From Bradyrhizobium diazoefficiens (GTDB taxonomy: Bacteria > Pseudomonadota > Alphaproteobacteria > Rhizobiales > Xanthobacteraceae), in NCBI RefSeq assembly GCF_018131015.1, contig NZ_JAFCJJ010000037.1, positions 1 to 53,954 of the forward strand: a stretch of DNA of 53,954 nt, given 5' to 3'. Below are positions 1 through 7,928 of this stretch, piece by piece (positions within the stretch are counted from its first letter, which is position 1; each line of letters begins with the position of its first letter). The translations under genes were made by a program, and so were the position numbers. The notes beneath the pieces were generated by a model, which ran no database searches, had not been told where the DNA came from, and saw only the letters and a program-made list of their open reading frames with translations.

Positions 1-183
1 ACGGCTCCTGTGAATGGGTGTGTGACAACCTCATTCTGGCACACTTGATGCCGTAGGGGGCCGTCCACCCCATCACCACAGGCCGCGGTTTTTGGCTAAG
101 CTGGCGGCTCCAGTCATCGCAAGACTAGCTGCGGTGGCTATGGGTCCCGGCCTTCGCCGGGACGACGGATTCTTAGAAACACG
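1..183. other. Left-edge intergenic region with a partial palindromic repeat
   Basis: No gene can be supported here; all three forward frames stop within about 60 bases. From about position 73 the sequence matches an internal part of the repeat at 17247-17369 (shared CATCACCACAGG and the TCGCAA-ACTA block), and it ends with the arm GGTCCCGGCCTTCGCCGGGA followed by CGACGG. The matching left arm is absent, so this is a truncated copy lying directly upstream of trmD. rimM, which commonly precedes trmD, is not inside the window. Confidence 0.5.
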
Positions 184-927
184 ATGACCATCCCCTCACC
201 CTGGCGCGCGACGGTGTTGACGCTGTTTCCGGAGATGTTTCCGGGACCGCTCGGCGTGAGCCTGGCCGGGCGGGCGCTGGCGTCCGGGCTCTGGGAGCTC
301 GAGGCGCGGGACATCCGGGCCTCCGCCACCGACCGCCACCGCAGCGTCGACGACACCCCTGCCGGCGGCGGCCCGGGCATGGTGCTGCGGGCGGACGTCT
401 TGGCGGCGGCGATCGATGCGGCCGGAATCGGGCCGGATCGGCCGAAACTGCTGATGAGCCCCCGCGGTCGGCCATTGACCCAGGCCCGGGTCGCGGAACT
501 CGCTGATGGTCCCGGCCCCCTGATCGTCTGCGGGCGGTTCGAGGGGGTGGACCAGCGGGTGATCGACGGGCGGGGCCTCGAGGAGGTCTCGATCGGCGAT
601 TATGTGCTCTCAGGCGGCGAGATCGCGGCGCTGGCGCTGATCGACGCCTGTGTCCGGCTGTTGCCGGGGGTGATGGGCAAGGAGGCCTCCGGGGCCGAGG
701 AGAGCTTTTCGGAGGGCCTGCTCGAATACCCGCAATATACCCGTCCGCAGCTGTTCGAGGGGGTTCCGATCCCGTCCATCCTGACCTCCGGCGACCATGC
801 CAAGGTCGCGGCCTGGCGGCGGGCCGAATCCGAGGCCCTGACGGCGTCCCGGCGGCCGGATCTGTGGGAGAAAGCCCCGAAACGGGCCGGTCGCCAAAAA
901 ACGCCAAAAAACAAGACAGACGGGTGA
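184..927 (+). CDS. trmD: tRNA (guanine37-N1)-methyltransferase TrmD
   Basis: This 247-residue protein is TrmD, the cytoplasmic SAM-dependent enzyme that methylates G37 next to the anticodon and prevents +1 frameshifting. Visible family marks are the N-terminal VLTLFPEMFPGPLG, the DDTPAGGGPGMVLR block, LLMSPRGRPLTQ, and the trefoil-knot SAM-binding segment around residues 134-150 (SIGDYVLSGGEIAALALID). The C-terminus is a short basic tail. Length is normal for the family. The ATG at 184 places the conserved LTLFPEMF motif about 10 residues in. rplS follows about 110 bases downstream, the usual rpsP-rimM-trmD-rplS order. Confidence 0.97.
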   Translation: MTIPSPWRATVLTLFPEMFPGPLGVSLAGRALASGLWELEARDIRASATDRHRSVDDTPAGGGPGMVLRADVLAAAIDAAGIGPDRPKLLMSPRGRPLTQARVAELADGPGPLIVCGRFEGVDQRVIDGRGLEEVSIGDYVLSGGEIAALALIDACVRLLPGVMGKEASGAEESFSEGLLEYPQYTRPQLFEGVPIPSILTSGDHAKVAAWRRAESEALTASRRPDLWEKAPKRAGRQKTPKNKTDG

Positions 928-1038
928 CAAACGCTCCGGCTTGCCTTATAGCAGCGGCCAAATCCGCAATGGCTGGATCAACGAATTCTACGCAGCCCCC
1001 GATTCTCACGGCTGGGCGCGCCGATGGAGATTTACCCC

Positions 1039-1419
1039 ATGAACCTGATCAAGCAGCTCGAGCAAGAGCAGTTCGACAAGCTGACCGCCGGCAAGGAGAT
1101 TCCGGAGTTCGCCCCCGGCGATACCGTGATCGTCAACGTCAAGGTCGTCGAAGGCGACCGCACCCGCGTGCAGGCCTATGAGGGCGTCTGCATCGGCCGT
1201 TCCGGCGGTGGCCTCAACGAGAGCTTCACCGTTCGCAAGATCTCCTATGGCGAGGGCGTCGAGCGCGTGTTCCCGCTGCTCTCCCCGATGATCGACTCGA
1301 TCAAGGTGGTGCGCCGCGGCAAGGTTCGTCGCGCCAAGCTCTATTACCTGCGCAACCTGCGCGGCAAGTCGGCCCGCATCGTCGAGAAGCAGGACCGCCA
1401 GGCTGCCGTCGGCGAGTAA
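1039..1419 (+). CDS. rplS: 50S ribosomal protein L19
   Basis: L19 sits at the 30S-50S interface of the ribosome. The protein of 126 residues begins MNLIKQLEQEQ and carries the conserved blocks FAPGDTVIVNVKVVEGDRTR, VQAYEGVCIGR, SFTVRKISYGEGVERVFPL and RRGKVRRAKLYYLR. I chose ATG 1039 rather than the in-frame ATG at 1024 because it has a GGAGAT ribosome binding sequence at a good distance and gives the typical L19 N-terminus. It is followed at once by a strong intrinsic terminator, so it ends the trmD transcription unit. Confidence 0.96.
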   Translation: MNLIKQLEQEQFDKLTAGKEIPEFAPGDTVIVNVKVVEGDRTRVQAYEGVCIGRSGGGLNESFTVRKISYGEGVERVFPLLSPMIDSIKVVRRGKVRRAKLYYLRNLRGKSARIVEKQDRQAAVGE

Positions 1420-1443
1420 TCCTCACGACAATCCGGTTTTGAG

Positions 1444-1473
1444 AAAGCGCGGGGCAACACCCCGCGCTTTTTT
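1444..1473 (+). terminator. Rho-independent terminator after rplS
   Basis: An 11-bp stem AAAGCGCGGGG (1444-1454) pairs with CCCCGCGCTTT (1460-1470) around a CAACA loop and is followed by a run of T. It begins about 25 bases after the rplS stop codon. The shape and position are those of a classical intrinsic terminator. Confidence 0.92.
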
Positions 1474-1532
1474 GTTGCGTCAGCACTGCGCGTCAAAGCT
1501 CTCGCTCTTCCAATTCGGCCTGCTATATATTC

Positions 1533-1547
1533 CTGGAATGTTTCCAG
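1533..1547. promoter_or_regulatory. Perfect inverted repeat CTGGAA-TGT-TTCCAG upstream of leuC
   Basis: A perfect 6-bp inverted repeat with a 3-base centre lies just downstream of a TATATAT stretch (1524-1530) that could act as a -10 box. A repressor operator for leuC is possible. I see no second copy before leuD, and no factor can be named. The promoter and operator roles are inference. Confidence 0.35.
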
Positions 1548-1640
1548 ATTTGACCCGCTTCGCACCCGTCCGGCGCATCGTCATCGACGATCGCTCGCGG
1601 CTGCCTGGCCGGTTCTTCGGACGCTTCGCGACTTCGGCAA

Positions 1641-1690
1641 CGTCAGCGCTTACGCGCGCAGCCTGAAAGGCTGCGCTGACGATTTTGTTG
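1641..1690 (+). promoter_or_regulatory. Candidate attenuator: mutually exclusive hairpins in the leuC leader
   Basis: GCGCAGCC (1656-1663) pairs with GGCTGCGC (1669-1676) around TGAAA, and is followed by TGACGATTTTGTTG, a weak T-rich tail. An upstream segment CGTCAGCGC (1641-1649) is perfectly complementary to GCGCTGACG (1673-1681). The two pairings share 1673-1676, so they exclude each other in the manner of an antiterminator and terminator. A short reading frame starting ATG at 1539 (42 codons) ends with its stop codon inside the hairpin loop (1664-1666). It lacks a run of Leu codons, so ribosome-stalling control by leucine is not demonstrated. Confidence 0.4.
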
Positions 1691-1748
1691 CCCGCGCGGC
1701 ATGCCCGCGCACATCCGCTCACATCACATTCTTTCGGAGCTGACGCTC

Positions 1749-3155
<1,407 letters not shown>

Positions 3156-3216
3156 GCTTCGTCTCTGCAATTCGATCCGACACGGCAAGCGGCTGTTAAC
3201 CGGCCGCGCCCACACT

Positions 3217-3245
3217 GTGTCCTCGCGAGGGTTTCGCGAGGACAC
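3217..3245 (+). promoter_or_regulatory. Perfect 12-bp hairpin just upstream of a small gene
   Basis: GTGTCCTCGCGA (3217-3228) and TCGCGAGGACAC (3234-3245) are perfect reverse complements separated by five bases. The right arm contains the purine-rich GCGAGGA that would serve as ribosome binding sequence for the ATG at 3251, five bases beyond the stem. Folding would mask that site. There is no T-run, so it is not a normal terminator for leuC. Confidence 0.5.
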
Positions 3246-3250
3246 GCCTC

Positions 3251-3451
3251 ATGGCCAACAAGCCTGAATATGTCGATCTGATCGGCGAGGCGACCCGCCA
3301 GCACCGGCGGCGCCCGGCGCGGCTGCGTCTCGCTGCCAAGCCGGAGGTCGAGCAGACCTCGAAGCTCAGCCGCTGGCCACCCGCGATGTTCAAGCAGTGG
3401 AAGATCGACACGCTGATGCGATGGCCGGCGTCGTGGAAGCTGAAGGATTAG
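3251..3451 (+). CDS. Small conserved-looking basic protein of unknown function
   Basis: A 66-residue basic protein (MANKPEYVDLIGEATRQHRR at the start) with many Arg and Lys and a Trp-rich C-terminal half (SRWPPAMFKQWKIDTLMRW). No signal peptide, membrane segment or known domain is visible. Codon use looks like that of neighbouring genes, which supports real coding. The start is immediately preceded by a hairpin that would cover its ribosome binding site. It lies alone between leuC and a convergent exported-protein gene. I do not recognise its function. Confidence 0.6.
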   Translation: MANKPEYVDLIGEATRQHRRRPARLRLAAKPEVEQTSKLSRWPPAMFKQWKIDTLMRWPASWKLKD

Positions 3452-3467
3452 CTGTAGTCACATCAGC

Positions 3468-3554
3468 CGTCATGCCCGGGCTTGTCCCGGGCATCCACGA
3501 ACTTTCTTCATGGCCCGAAGAACGTGGATGGCCGGGACAAGCCCGGCCATGACG
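3468..3554. repeat. Palindromic intergenic repeat (CGTCATGCCCGGGCTTGTCC type)
   Basis: Long imperfect palindrome: left arm CGTCATGCCCGGGCTTGTCC with GGGCATCCACG, right arm CGTGGATGGCCGGGACAAG with CCCGGCCATGACG, and the inner segment also self-complementary (ACGAACTTTCTTC/GAAGAACGT). It lies between convergent genes ending at 3451 and 3573. Transcribed from either side it would form a long hairpin. Elements of this type are, to my knowledge, common between genes in Bradyrhizobium and Rhodopseudomonas. Confidence 0.8.
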
Positions 3555-3572
3555 CTCCAGGAATAGCTGTCG

Positions 3573-4073
3573 TCACCAATATCGATACGGATAGTGCCAG
3601 CGGCAGACGCGGCGCGGGCCGTAATAGGTCCAGATGATCCGGCAGCGGCGCGGATAGTGGTAATAGGGATAGTAGCCGCCGTAATAATGGCGCCGGTGGA
3701 AGTGGCGGTAGCCGTAATAGGGGCGGTGATAGCCGAAGTGGCGATGATATCCGCCGTAGTGACGGAAACCGCCATAGCGATAGCCGCCGATATGCGCGGC
3801 GCGGAAGCCGCCGCCGTGAAAGCCACCGATATGCCCTCCGCCGCGGAAGCCGCCGAAATGTCCGCCGCCATGACCACCATGTCCGCCACCACCGTGGCGA
3901 ACCTGCGTGATCATGTCGTCGCTGGCAGTCTTGGCCGCCGGCAGTGCCGACGGATTGATCGGCGTCATCGCATCGGCGCGGCGAGCCGTCCCGGCCGACA
4001 GCATCAGCGCGGCGACGGCCGCAAGCCCGAGCAGGCGCAGCGGGATAGACCCGAGACTCAAAATCCTCGACAT
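3573..4073 (-). CDS. Exported glycine/histidine/tyrosine-rich protein
   Basis: The 166-residue product starts MSRILSLGSIPLRLLGLAAV, a clear signal peptide with cleavage likely near residue 35 after GTARRADA. The mature part has a GGGGHGGHGGGHFGG tract followed by a region of alternating Gly, His, Tyr and Arg (YYGYRHFHRRHYYGGYYPY), and ends with two Cys in RRCRIIWTYYGPRRVCRW. ATG at 4073 is preferred over an upstream in-frame start because AGGGAGA precedes it and the signal peptide then begins correctly. Metal binding through the His residues, or a structural envelope role, is plausible inference. No enzyme domain is visible. Confidence 0.8.
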   Translation of the reverse strand: MSRILSLGSIPLRLLGLAAVAALMLSAGTARRADAMTPINPSALPAAKTASDDMITQVRHGGGGHGGHGGGHFGGFRGGGHIGGFHGGGFRAAHIGGYRYGGFRHYGGYHRHFGYHRPYYGYRHFHRRHYYGGYYPYYHYPRRCRIIWTYYGPRRVCRWHYPYRYW

Positions 4074-4236
4074 GGAATTTTCTCCCTGAATTCGGACAGC
4101 GCGATTGCGCGTCGCGCGTCGTCCATTTGCGGTCGCTCCCGAAATCAAGCTAGGGACAGCGAGGTGAACGCGTCATGAATGAATGACGTTCCCGGCAACG
4201 CGCTGCGGCGCAGTGCCGCGAGGTGAGGATTTTGAA

Positions 4237-4536
4237 ATGACCGTCTATGCGATTGCGCAATTGAAGATGACGGACCGCGCGGCCTACGACCGCTATCAGG
4301 CGCGGTTCTTCGAAGTGTTCAAACAATTCAACGGGCGGCTGCTTGCCGCCGACGAACAACCGAGCGTGCTCGAAGGCGCGTGGCCGTTCGACAAATTGGT
4401 GATGATGTCGTTTCCCGACGAGGCTGCGTTTCTCGCCTTCTCCAACTCACCCGGCTACGAGGAAATCTCGCGCGACCGCAAGGCGGGCGCGCAGGCGACG
4501 GTGCTGCTGGTCAAGGGATTTGTGCCGGGCGCTTAA
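4237..4536 (+). CDS. DUF1330 family protein
   Basis: A 99-residue protein matching the dimeric ferredoxin-like (alpha/beta barrel) DUF1330 pattern: MTVYAIAQLKMTDRAAYDRY, a central NGRLLAADEQPSVLEGAWPFDKLVMMSFPDEAAFLAFSNSPGY type stretch, and a final strand TVLLVKGF. The ATG at 4237 follows GAGGTGAGGAT and fits family length; the longer frame from 4183 adds an unlikely leader. The family has no settled function. A second member is encoded at 10286-10597. The gene stands alone between oppositely oriented small exported-protein genes. Confidence 0.8.
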   Translation: MTVYAIAQLKMTDRAAYDRYQARFFEVFKQFNGRLLAADEQPSVLEGAWPFDKLVMMSFPDEAAFLAFSNSPGYEEISRDRKAGAQATVLLVKGFVPGA

Positions 4537-4539
4537 GGA

Positions 4540-4803
4540 CTAGCGCCACCACGGCCCGAAACCGAACACGAAGGGTGCGGGCACGCCATAGGGATACGGC
4601 CGGTAGGTGACGGGCCGTGCGAAATAGTGGGGATCACGGCGCGTGGCGTACGGCACAAGATCGTCATGCCGCGCGCCGCGTCGCGCATCGAAAACGGCGC
4701 GCCCCGCCGAGGCCTCCGGCTTCACCGCCACTCGTGCAGCGGACGCATCAGGCAAACCAGCGACAAGCCCGAAGGCAACGACCGATGCGATCCATTTCGC
4801 CAT
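4540..4803 (-). CDS. Small exported protein, Pro/Tyr/Arg-rich
   Basis: An 87-residue protein beginning MAKWIASVVAFGLVAGLPDASA, a good signal peptide with cleavage likely after ASA. The mature part is short and polar, with RRGARHDDLVPYATRRDPHY and a Pro-, Tyr- and Phe-rich tail ending FGFGPWWR. No catalytic motif or domain is visible. Its stop is three bases from the end of the convergent DUF1330 gene. It resembles its exported neighbours at 3573-4073 and 4836-5159 only in general character. Function unknown. Confidence 0.6.
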   Translation of the reverse strand: MAKWIASVVAFGLVAGLPDASAARVAVKPEASAGRAVFDARRGARHDDLVPYATRRDPHYFARPVTYRPYPYGVPAPFVFGFGPWWR

Positions 4804-4835
4804 GACAAACCTCCGCTCGCGCGTGACCGGGTCCG

Positions 4836-5159
4836 TCAGCCGCGGCGCCAGTAGCAGTGCATGTGCGGCACGATCACCGTGCCGCTCGGCCTGAATTCCT
4901 GCACGTAAGTCGCATTGCACTCACGGACCGCATCGGGGCCGGGGTTGTAGCGCGGGTAGACGCCATCAGGCAGGTAATAGGGCGTGACGCGGAGCCGGGC
5001 CGGCGGCCGTCTGCGCGGCGGCGGGGCGTCGGGCGAGATCGCTTGTGCCAGGCGGATTTCGGTCTGGGCCTGAACTTGAGCCTGGGCCTGGGTCTCGGTG
5101 CCGACACAAAAAGTCGAAAACAACCCCATGCACAGTAGAACCGCTGTTCCCGCCCGCAT
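4836..5159 (-). CDS. Small exported protein with Gln/Ala-rich and Pro/Arg-rich segments
   Basis: A 107-residue product (MRAGTAVLLCMGLFSTFCVG start) with a signal peptide or membrane anchor, then a low-complexity TETQAQAQVQAQTEIRLAQA stretch, a PPPRRRPPARLR linker and a C-terminal part with two Cys (VRECNATYVQEF and HMHCYW), perhaps disulphide bonded in the periplasm. An alternative in-frame start at 5186 would add nine residues. It lies 32 bases upstream of the exported-protein gene on the same strand, so the two may be cotranscribed. I do not recognise a family. Confidence 0.6.
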   Translation of the reverse strand: MRAGTAVLLCMGLFSTFCVGTETQAQAQVQAQTEIRLAQAISPDAPPPRRRPPARLRVTPYYLPDGVYPRYNPGPDAVRECNATYVQEFRPSGTVIVPHMHCYWRRG

Positions 5160-5286
5160 CTTGCCACCCACCTGAAACGTCCCCATCGAGGTGCCGTACG
5201 CTCCCCGTTTTGACCGCGCCCGTCAACCTCGGCCCTCGCTTATAAAGGCTGATGCATCAGCGGGGAACCCGCGCTAAGAGAAGCCG

Positions 5287-5685
5287 ATGTGGACCGACCT
5301 GAAGGCGCCCTCACTGGCCGAGATGGAGGTGATGGCGCATGACATCTTCGAGCGCCTGCCTTTGCGGTTTCGCAAGCTCTGCGAGGGTGTGATCATCCGC
5401 GTCGACGACTTCCCGACCGAGGAGGTCATGGACGAGATGGAATGCGAGACCGAGTTCGACCTGCTCGGCCTGTTCCAGGGCATCGGCCTGCCGCACCAGA
5501 GCTCGGGCGACATTCCCCGCCTGCCCAACATGGTCTGGCTCTACCGCCGGCCGATCCTGGACTACTGGGCCGAGCATGAGGAGACCATCGGCCACATCGT
5601 CCGCCACGTCCTGATCCACGAGATCGGCCACCATTTCGGCCTCTCGGACGACGACATGGAAGCGATCGAGGCTCAGGCGGAGTAG
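5287..5685 (+). CDS. Zincin-like metallopeptidase family protein (MMP-like domain)
   Basis: A 132-residue cytoplasmic protein with the signature LIHEIGHHFGLSDDDM near its C-terminus (residues about 111-126). HEIGH is the HEXXH zinc site and the later Asp may be the third ligand, as in the small metalloprotease-like family Zincin_1. The N-terminal half (FERLPLRFRKLCEGVIIRVDDFPTEEVM) is typical of that family. Its 3' end overlaps the convergent regulator gene by 13 bases. Substrates of these proteins are unknown, so the peptidase role is inferred from the motif. Confidence 0.85.
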   Translation: MWTDLKAPSLAEMEVMAHDIFERLPLRFRKLCEGVIIRVDDFPTEEVMDEMECETEFDLLGLFQGIGLPHQSSGDIPRLPNMVWLYRRPILDYWAEHEETIGHIVRHVLIHEIGHHFGLSDDDMEAIEAQAE

Positions 5686-6482
5686 GGTTCGGACTTGTCA
5701 GGGCGCGGCGAGAGCAGCATCGTCAGCCGATAGTCGGGCCAACCCGCGAGCGACAGCGACACCTGCTGATAGTGCAGCAGCCCCATGGCCGGATGATTGA
5801 ACGCACGGTCGCCGCCTTCGCGCGCCAGGACGCCCTGCGTGTCCCAGCAGCGTTCGAAGTCGGGGCTTCCAAGTCTCAGCTCCTCGACCAGCCGGCGAAT
5901 CTCCGGATCGTCGGAATAGACCGTCACCGCGGCGCGGAACTCGGCGACGACGCGGCGGGCCCGGGAGGCCCAGTCGAGGATCAGGGTTCGCGCCTCAGGC
6001 CGGAGGAAGATGTAGCGCAGCAGATTTTTTTCGCCGTCGGCATCGAGCCATCCCTGAAACAGAAGCGAGGCCTTCGCGTTCCAGCGCCGCGCCCGCCAGG
6101 TGCGATCGAGGATGTAGGCGGGACCGTCGATCGCATCGACACAGGCCAGGATCTCCTCTGGCGGATCATCCCTGTTGCCGGGACGTTCGGGGTCGCGCCT
6201 GCCCGCAACCTCGAACAAATAGCTTCGCTCGGCCCGTGACAGGCGCAATCCGTTTGCGAGGCGCGCAAGTACTGAGCCGGAGACGGACACATCGCGGCCC
6301 TGCTCGATCCAGGTGTACCAGGTGACGCTCAATCCGCAGAGCTGAGCGACCTCCTCGCGCCGGAGGCCGGGCGTGCGCCGTCGCGGTCCAGGGGGGAGAC
6401 CGAATTCTGCCGGAGACTGGCGCTCCCGGAGCGCCCGCAGGAAGGCGCTGAGCGAGAGAGCCGGGGGGTCCTGACCTTTCAT
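5673..6482 (-). CDS. XRE-family transcriptional regulator with MmyB-like ligand domain
   Basis: A 269-residue DNA-binding protein. Residues about 12-75 form a helix-turn-helix (PGLRREEVAQLCGLSVTWYT, then IEQGRDVSVSGSVLARLANGL). The remainder matches the MmyB-like ligand-binding domain common in this class (ACVDAIDGPAYILDRTWRARRWN, LRYIFLRPEARTLILDW, HPAMGLLHYQQVSL). ATG at 6482 is chosen because it puts the HTH at the normal place; upstream codons run into the divergent promoter region. It is transcribed away from the PNPOx-fold gene at 6574, and an inverted repeat lies between them, suggesting it controls that gene and itself. The effector is unknown. Confidence 0.88.
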   Translation of the reverse strand: MKGQDPPALSLSAFLRALRERQSPAEFGLPPGPRRRTPGLRREEVAQLCGLSVTWYTWIEQGRDVSVSGSVLARLANGLRLSRAERSYLFEVAGRRDPERPGNRDDPPEEILACVDAIDGPAYILDRTWRARRWNAKASLLFQGWLDADGEKNLLRYIFLRPEARTLILDWASRARRVVAEFRAAVTVYSDDPEIRRLVEELRLGSPDFERCWDTQGVLAREGGDRAFNHPAMGLLHYQQVSLSLAGWPDYRLTMLLSPRPDKSEPYSA

Positions 6483-6492
6483 GGTAGTCTTT

Positions 6493-6525
6493 ATACCAGC
6501 ATAAGTTAGGTGCTTAAACTGGTAT
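6493..6525. promoter_or_regulatory. Candidate operator ATACCAG-N19-CTGGTAT between divergent genes
   Basis: A perfect 7-bp inverted repeat, ATACCAG (6493-6499) and CTGGTAT (6519-6525), lies in the 91-base gap between the MmyB-type regulator and the PNPOx-fold gene. The arms are 26 bases apart start to start, compatible with a dimer contacting two half-sites. That the adjacent regulator binds here is inference from position. Confidence 0.45.
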
Positions 6526-6573
6526 CTTGGCCGTGCTAGCTTCGTGCTTCCTCGCCGCAAGAGACGCACGGAC

Positions 6574-7185
6574 ATGGGCAAGCAATTCGCGACGATCGAA
6601 CCAGAGCACCGGGCCTTCATCGAGCGGCAGAAGATCTTCTTCGTCGCGAGCGCCCCGCCGAAGGGACGCATCAACGTGTCCCCCAAGGGCCTGGCCTCGT
6701 TCCGGGTGCTCGGAGACAGCGATGTCGCCTACCTCGATTGCACCGGCAGCGGCAGCGAGACCCGCGCGCACCTGGCCGCCTCTGACGACAAGCGGTTGAC
6801 GATCATGTTTTGCGCCTTCGAGGGCGCTCCGATGATCTTGCGGCTTTATGGCCAGGGTCGATCGCTCATGCGCGGCACGCCGGAATACGACGGTCTCGTC
6901 CCTCGGTTCGAAGATATGACCGGGGCACGCCAGATCGTTCGCCTCTCGGTCGATCTCGTGCAGACGTCGTGCGGTATGGGCGTGCCCCTGTTCGACTACA
7001 GCCGAGAGCGTGGCAGCCTCGTGCGCTACTGGACGGCGCAGGGCGTCAATAATTTGCGAAAATACTGGGGCCTGAAGAACATGAAAAGCATCGACGGTCT
7101 GCCAACCGGCTTTGTCCCTGACAGCATGGCACCGCAAGGGCTGACAGATCAGGCTGACAAACCAAGATTGCCGAATCCGGCCTAG
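6574..7185 (+). CDS. Pyridoxamine 5'-phosphate oxidase-fold (PNPOx-like) flavoprotein
   Basis: A 203-residue protein of the split-barrel FMN-binding family. Visible family blocks are IERQKIFFVASAPPKGRINV, SPKGLASFRVLGDSDVAYLD and RLTIMFCAFEGAPMILRLYG. It is not the true PdxH, which has a different C-terminus and length; members of this subgroup are usually annotated as pyridoxamine 5'-phosphate oxidase family with unknown substrate. ATG 6574 is chosen over an in-frame start at 6544, which would overlap the likely promoter. It is divergent from a MmyB-type regulator and probably its target. Confidence 0.85.
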   Translation: MGKQFATIEPEHRAFIERQKIFFVASAPPKGRINVSPKGLASFRVLGDSDVAYLDCTGSGSETRAHLAASDDKRLTIMFCAFEGAPMILRLYGQGRSLMRGTPEYDGLVPRFEDMTGARQIVRLSVDLVQTSCGMGVPLFDYSRERGSLVRYWTAQGVNNLRKYWGLKNMKSIDGLPTGFVPDSMAPQGLTDQADKPRLPNPA

Positions 7186-7244
7186 GATTTGTGCGCCAAC
7201 CGGGCTAAACAGCCCTCCCCTGACTTCGAACCAGGAAGCCCAAG

Positions 7245-7850
7245 ATGGACAAGTTCACCACGCTGGAAGGCGTCGCGGCGCCGCTGAAGATCATCAATGT
7301 CGACACCGACATGATCATTCCGAAGCAGTACCTCAAGACCATCAAGCGCACCGGCCTGGGCAAGGGGCTGTTCTCCGAGCAACGCTACAAGGACGACGGC
7401 AGCGAGAACCCGGACTTCGTGCTGAACCAGCCCGCCTATCGCAAGACCAAGGTGCTGGTGGCCGGCGACAATTTCGGCTGCGGCTCGAGCCGCGAGCATG
7501 CGCCCTGGGCGCTGCTCGATTTCGGCATCCGCTGCGTGATCTCGACCTCGTTCGGCGACATCTTCTACAACAACTGCTTCAAGAACGGCATCCTGCCGAT
7601 CCGCGTCAGCCAGGAAGACCTCGACAAGCTGTTCGACGACGCCGAGCGCGGCGCCAACGCGACGCTGACGATCGACCTGCCCAACCAGGAGATCCGCGGT
7701 CCCGACGGCGGCAAGGTCAAGTTCGAGATCGATCCGTTCCGCAAGCACTGTCTGATCAACGGCCTCGACGACATCGGCCTCACGATGGAGAAGAAGTCCT
7801 CGATCGACGCTTACGAGGACAAGCTGAAGAGCGAGCGCGCCTGGGCCTGA
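7245..7850 (+). CDS. leuD: 3-isopropylmalate dehydratase, small subunit
   Basis: LeuD, 201 residues, forms the swivel domain of isopropylmalate isomerase with LeuC. Typical segments are MDKFTTLEGVAAPLKIINVDTDMIIPKQYL, VAGDNFGCGSSREHAPWALLDFGI near residues 74-97, and FYNNCFKNGILPI. Length is normal. ATG 7245 is preceded by GGAAGCCCAAG. A strong terminator follows at 7868. The gene is over 4 kb from leuC, with seven genes between them. Confidence 0.97.
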   Translation: MDKFTTLEGVAAPLKIINVDTDMIIPKQYLKTIKRTGLGKGLFSEQRYKDDGSENPDFVLNQPAYRKTKVLVAGDNFGCGSSREHAPWALLDFGIRCVISTSFGDIFYNNCFKNGILPIRVSQEDLDKLFDDAERGANATLTIDLPNQEIRGPDGGKVKFEIDPFRKHCLINGLDDIGLTMEKKSSIDAYEDKLKSERAWA

Positions 7851-7867
7851 GATCGCGATCCGGTTCG

Positions 7868-7900
7868 AGCCCCGGCGTCACGCGCCGGGGCTTTTTCTTT
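7868..7900 (+). terminator. Rho-independent terminator after leuD
   Basis: AGCCCCGGCG (7868-7877) pairs with CGCCGGGGCT (7883-7892) around a five-base loop, followed by TTTTCTTT. It starts 17 bases after the leuD stop. Confidence 0.92.
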
Positions 7901-7928
7901 GTCCTGTTGATCCCCTAAAATCACCCGC

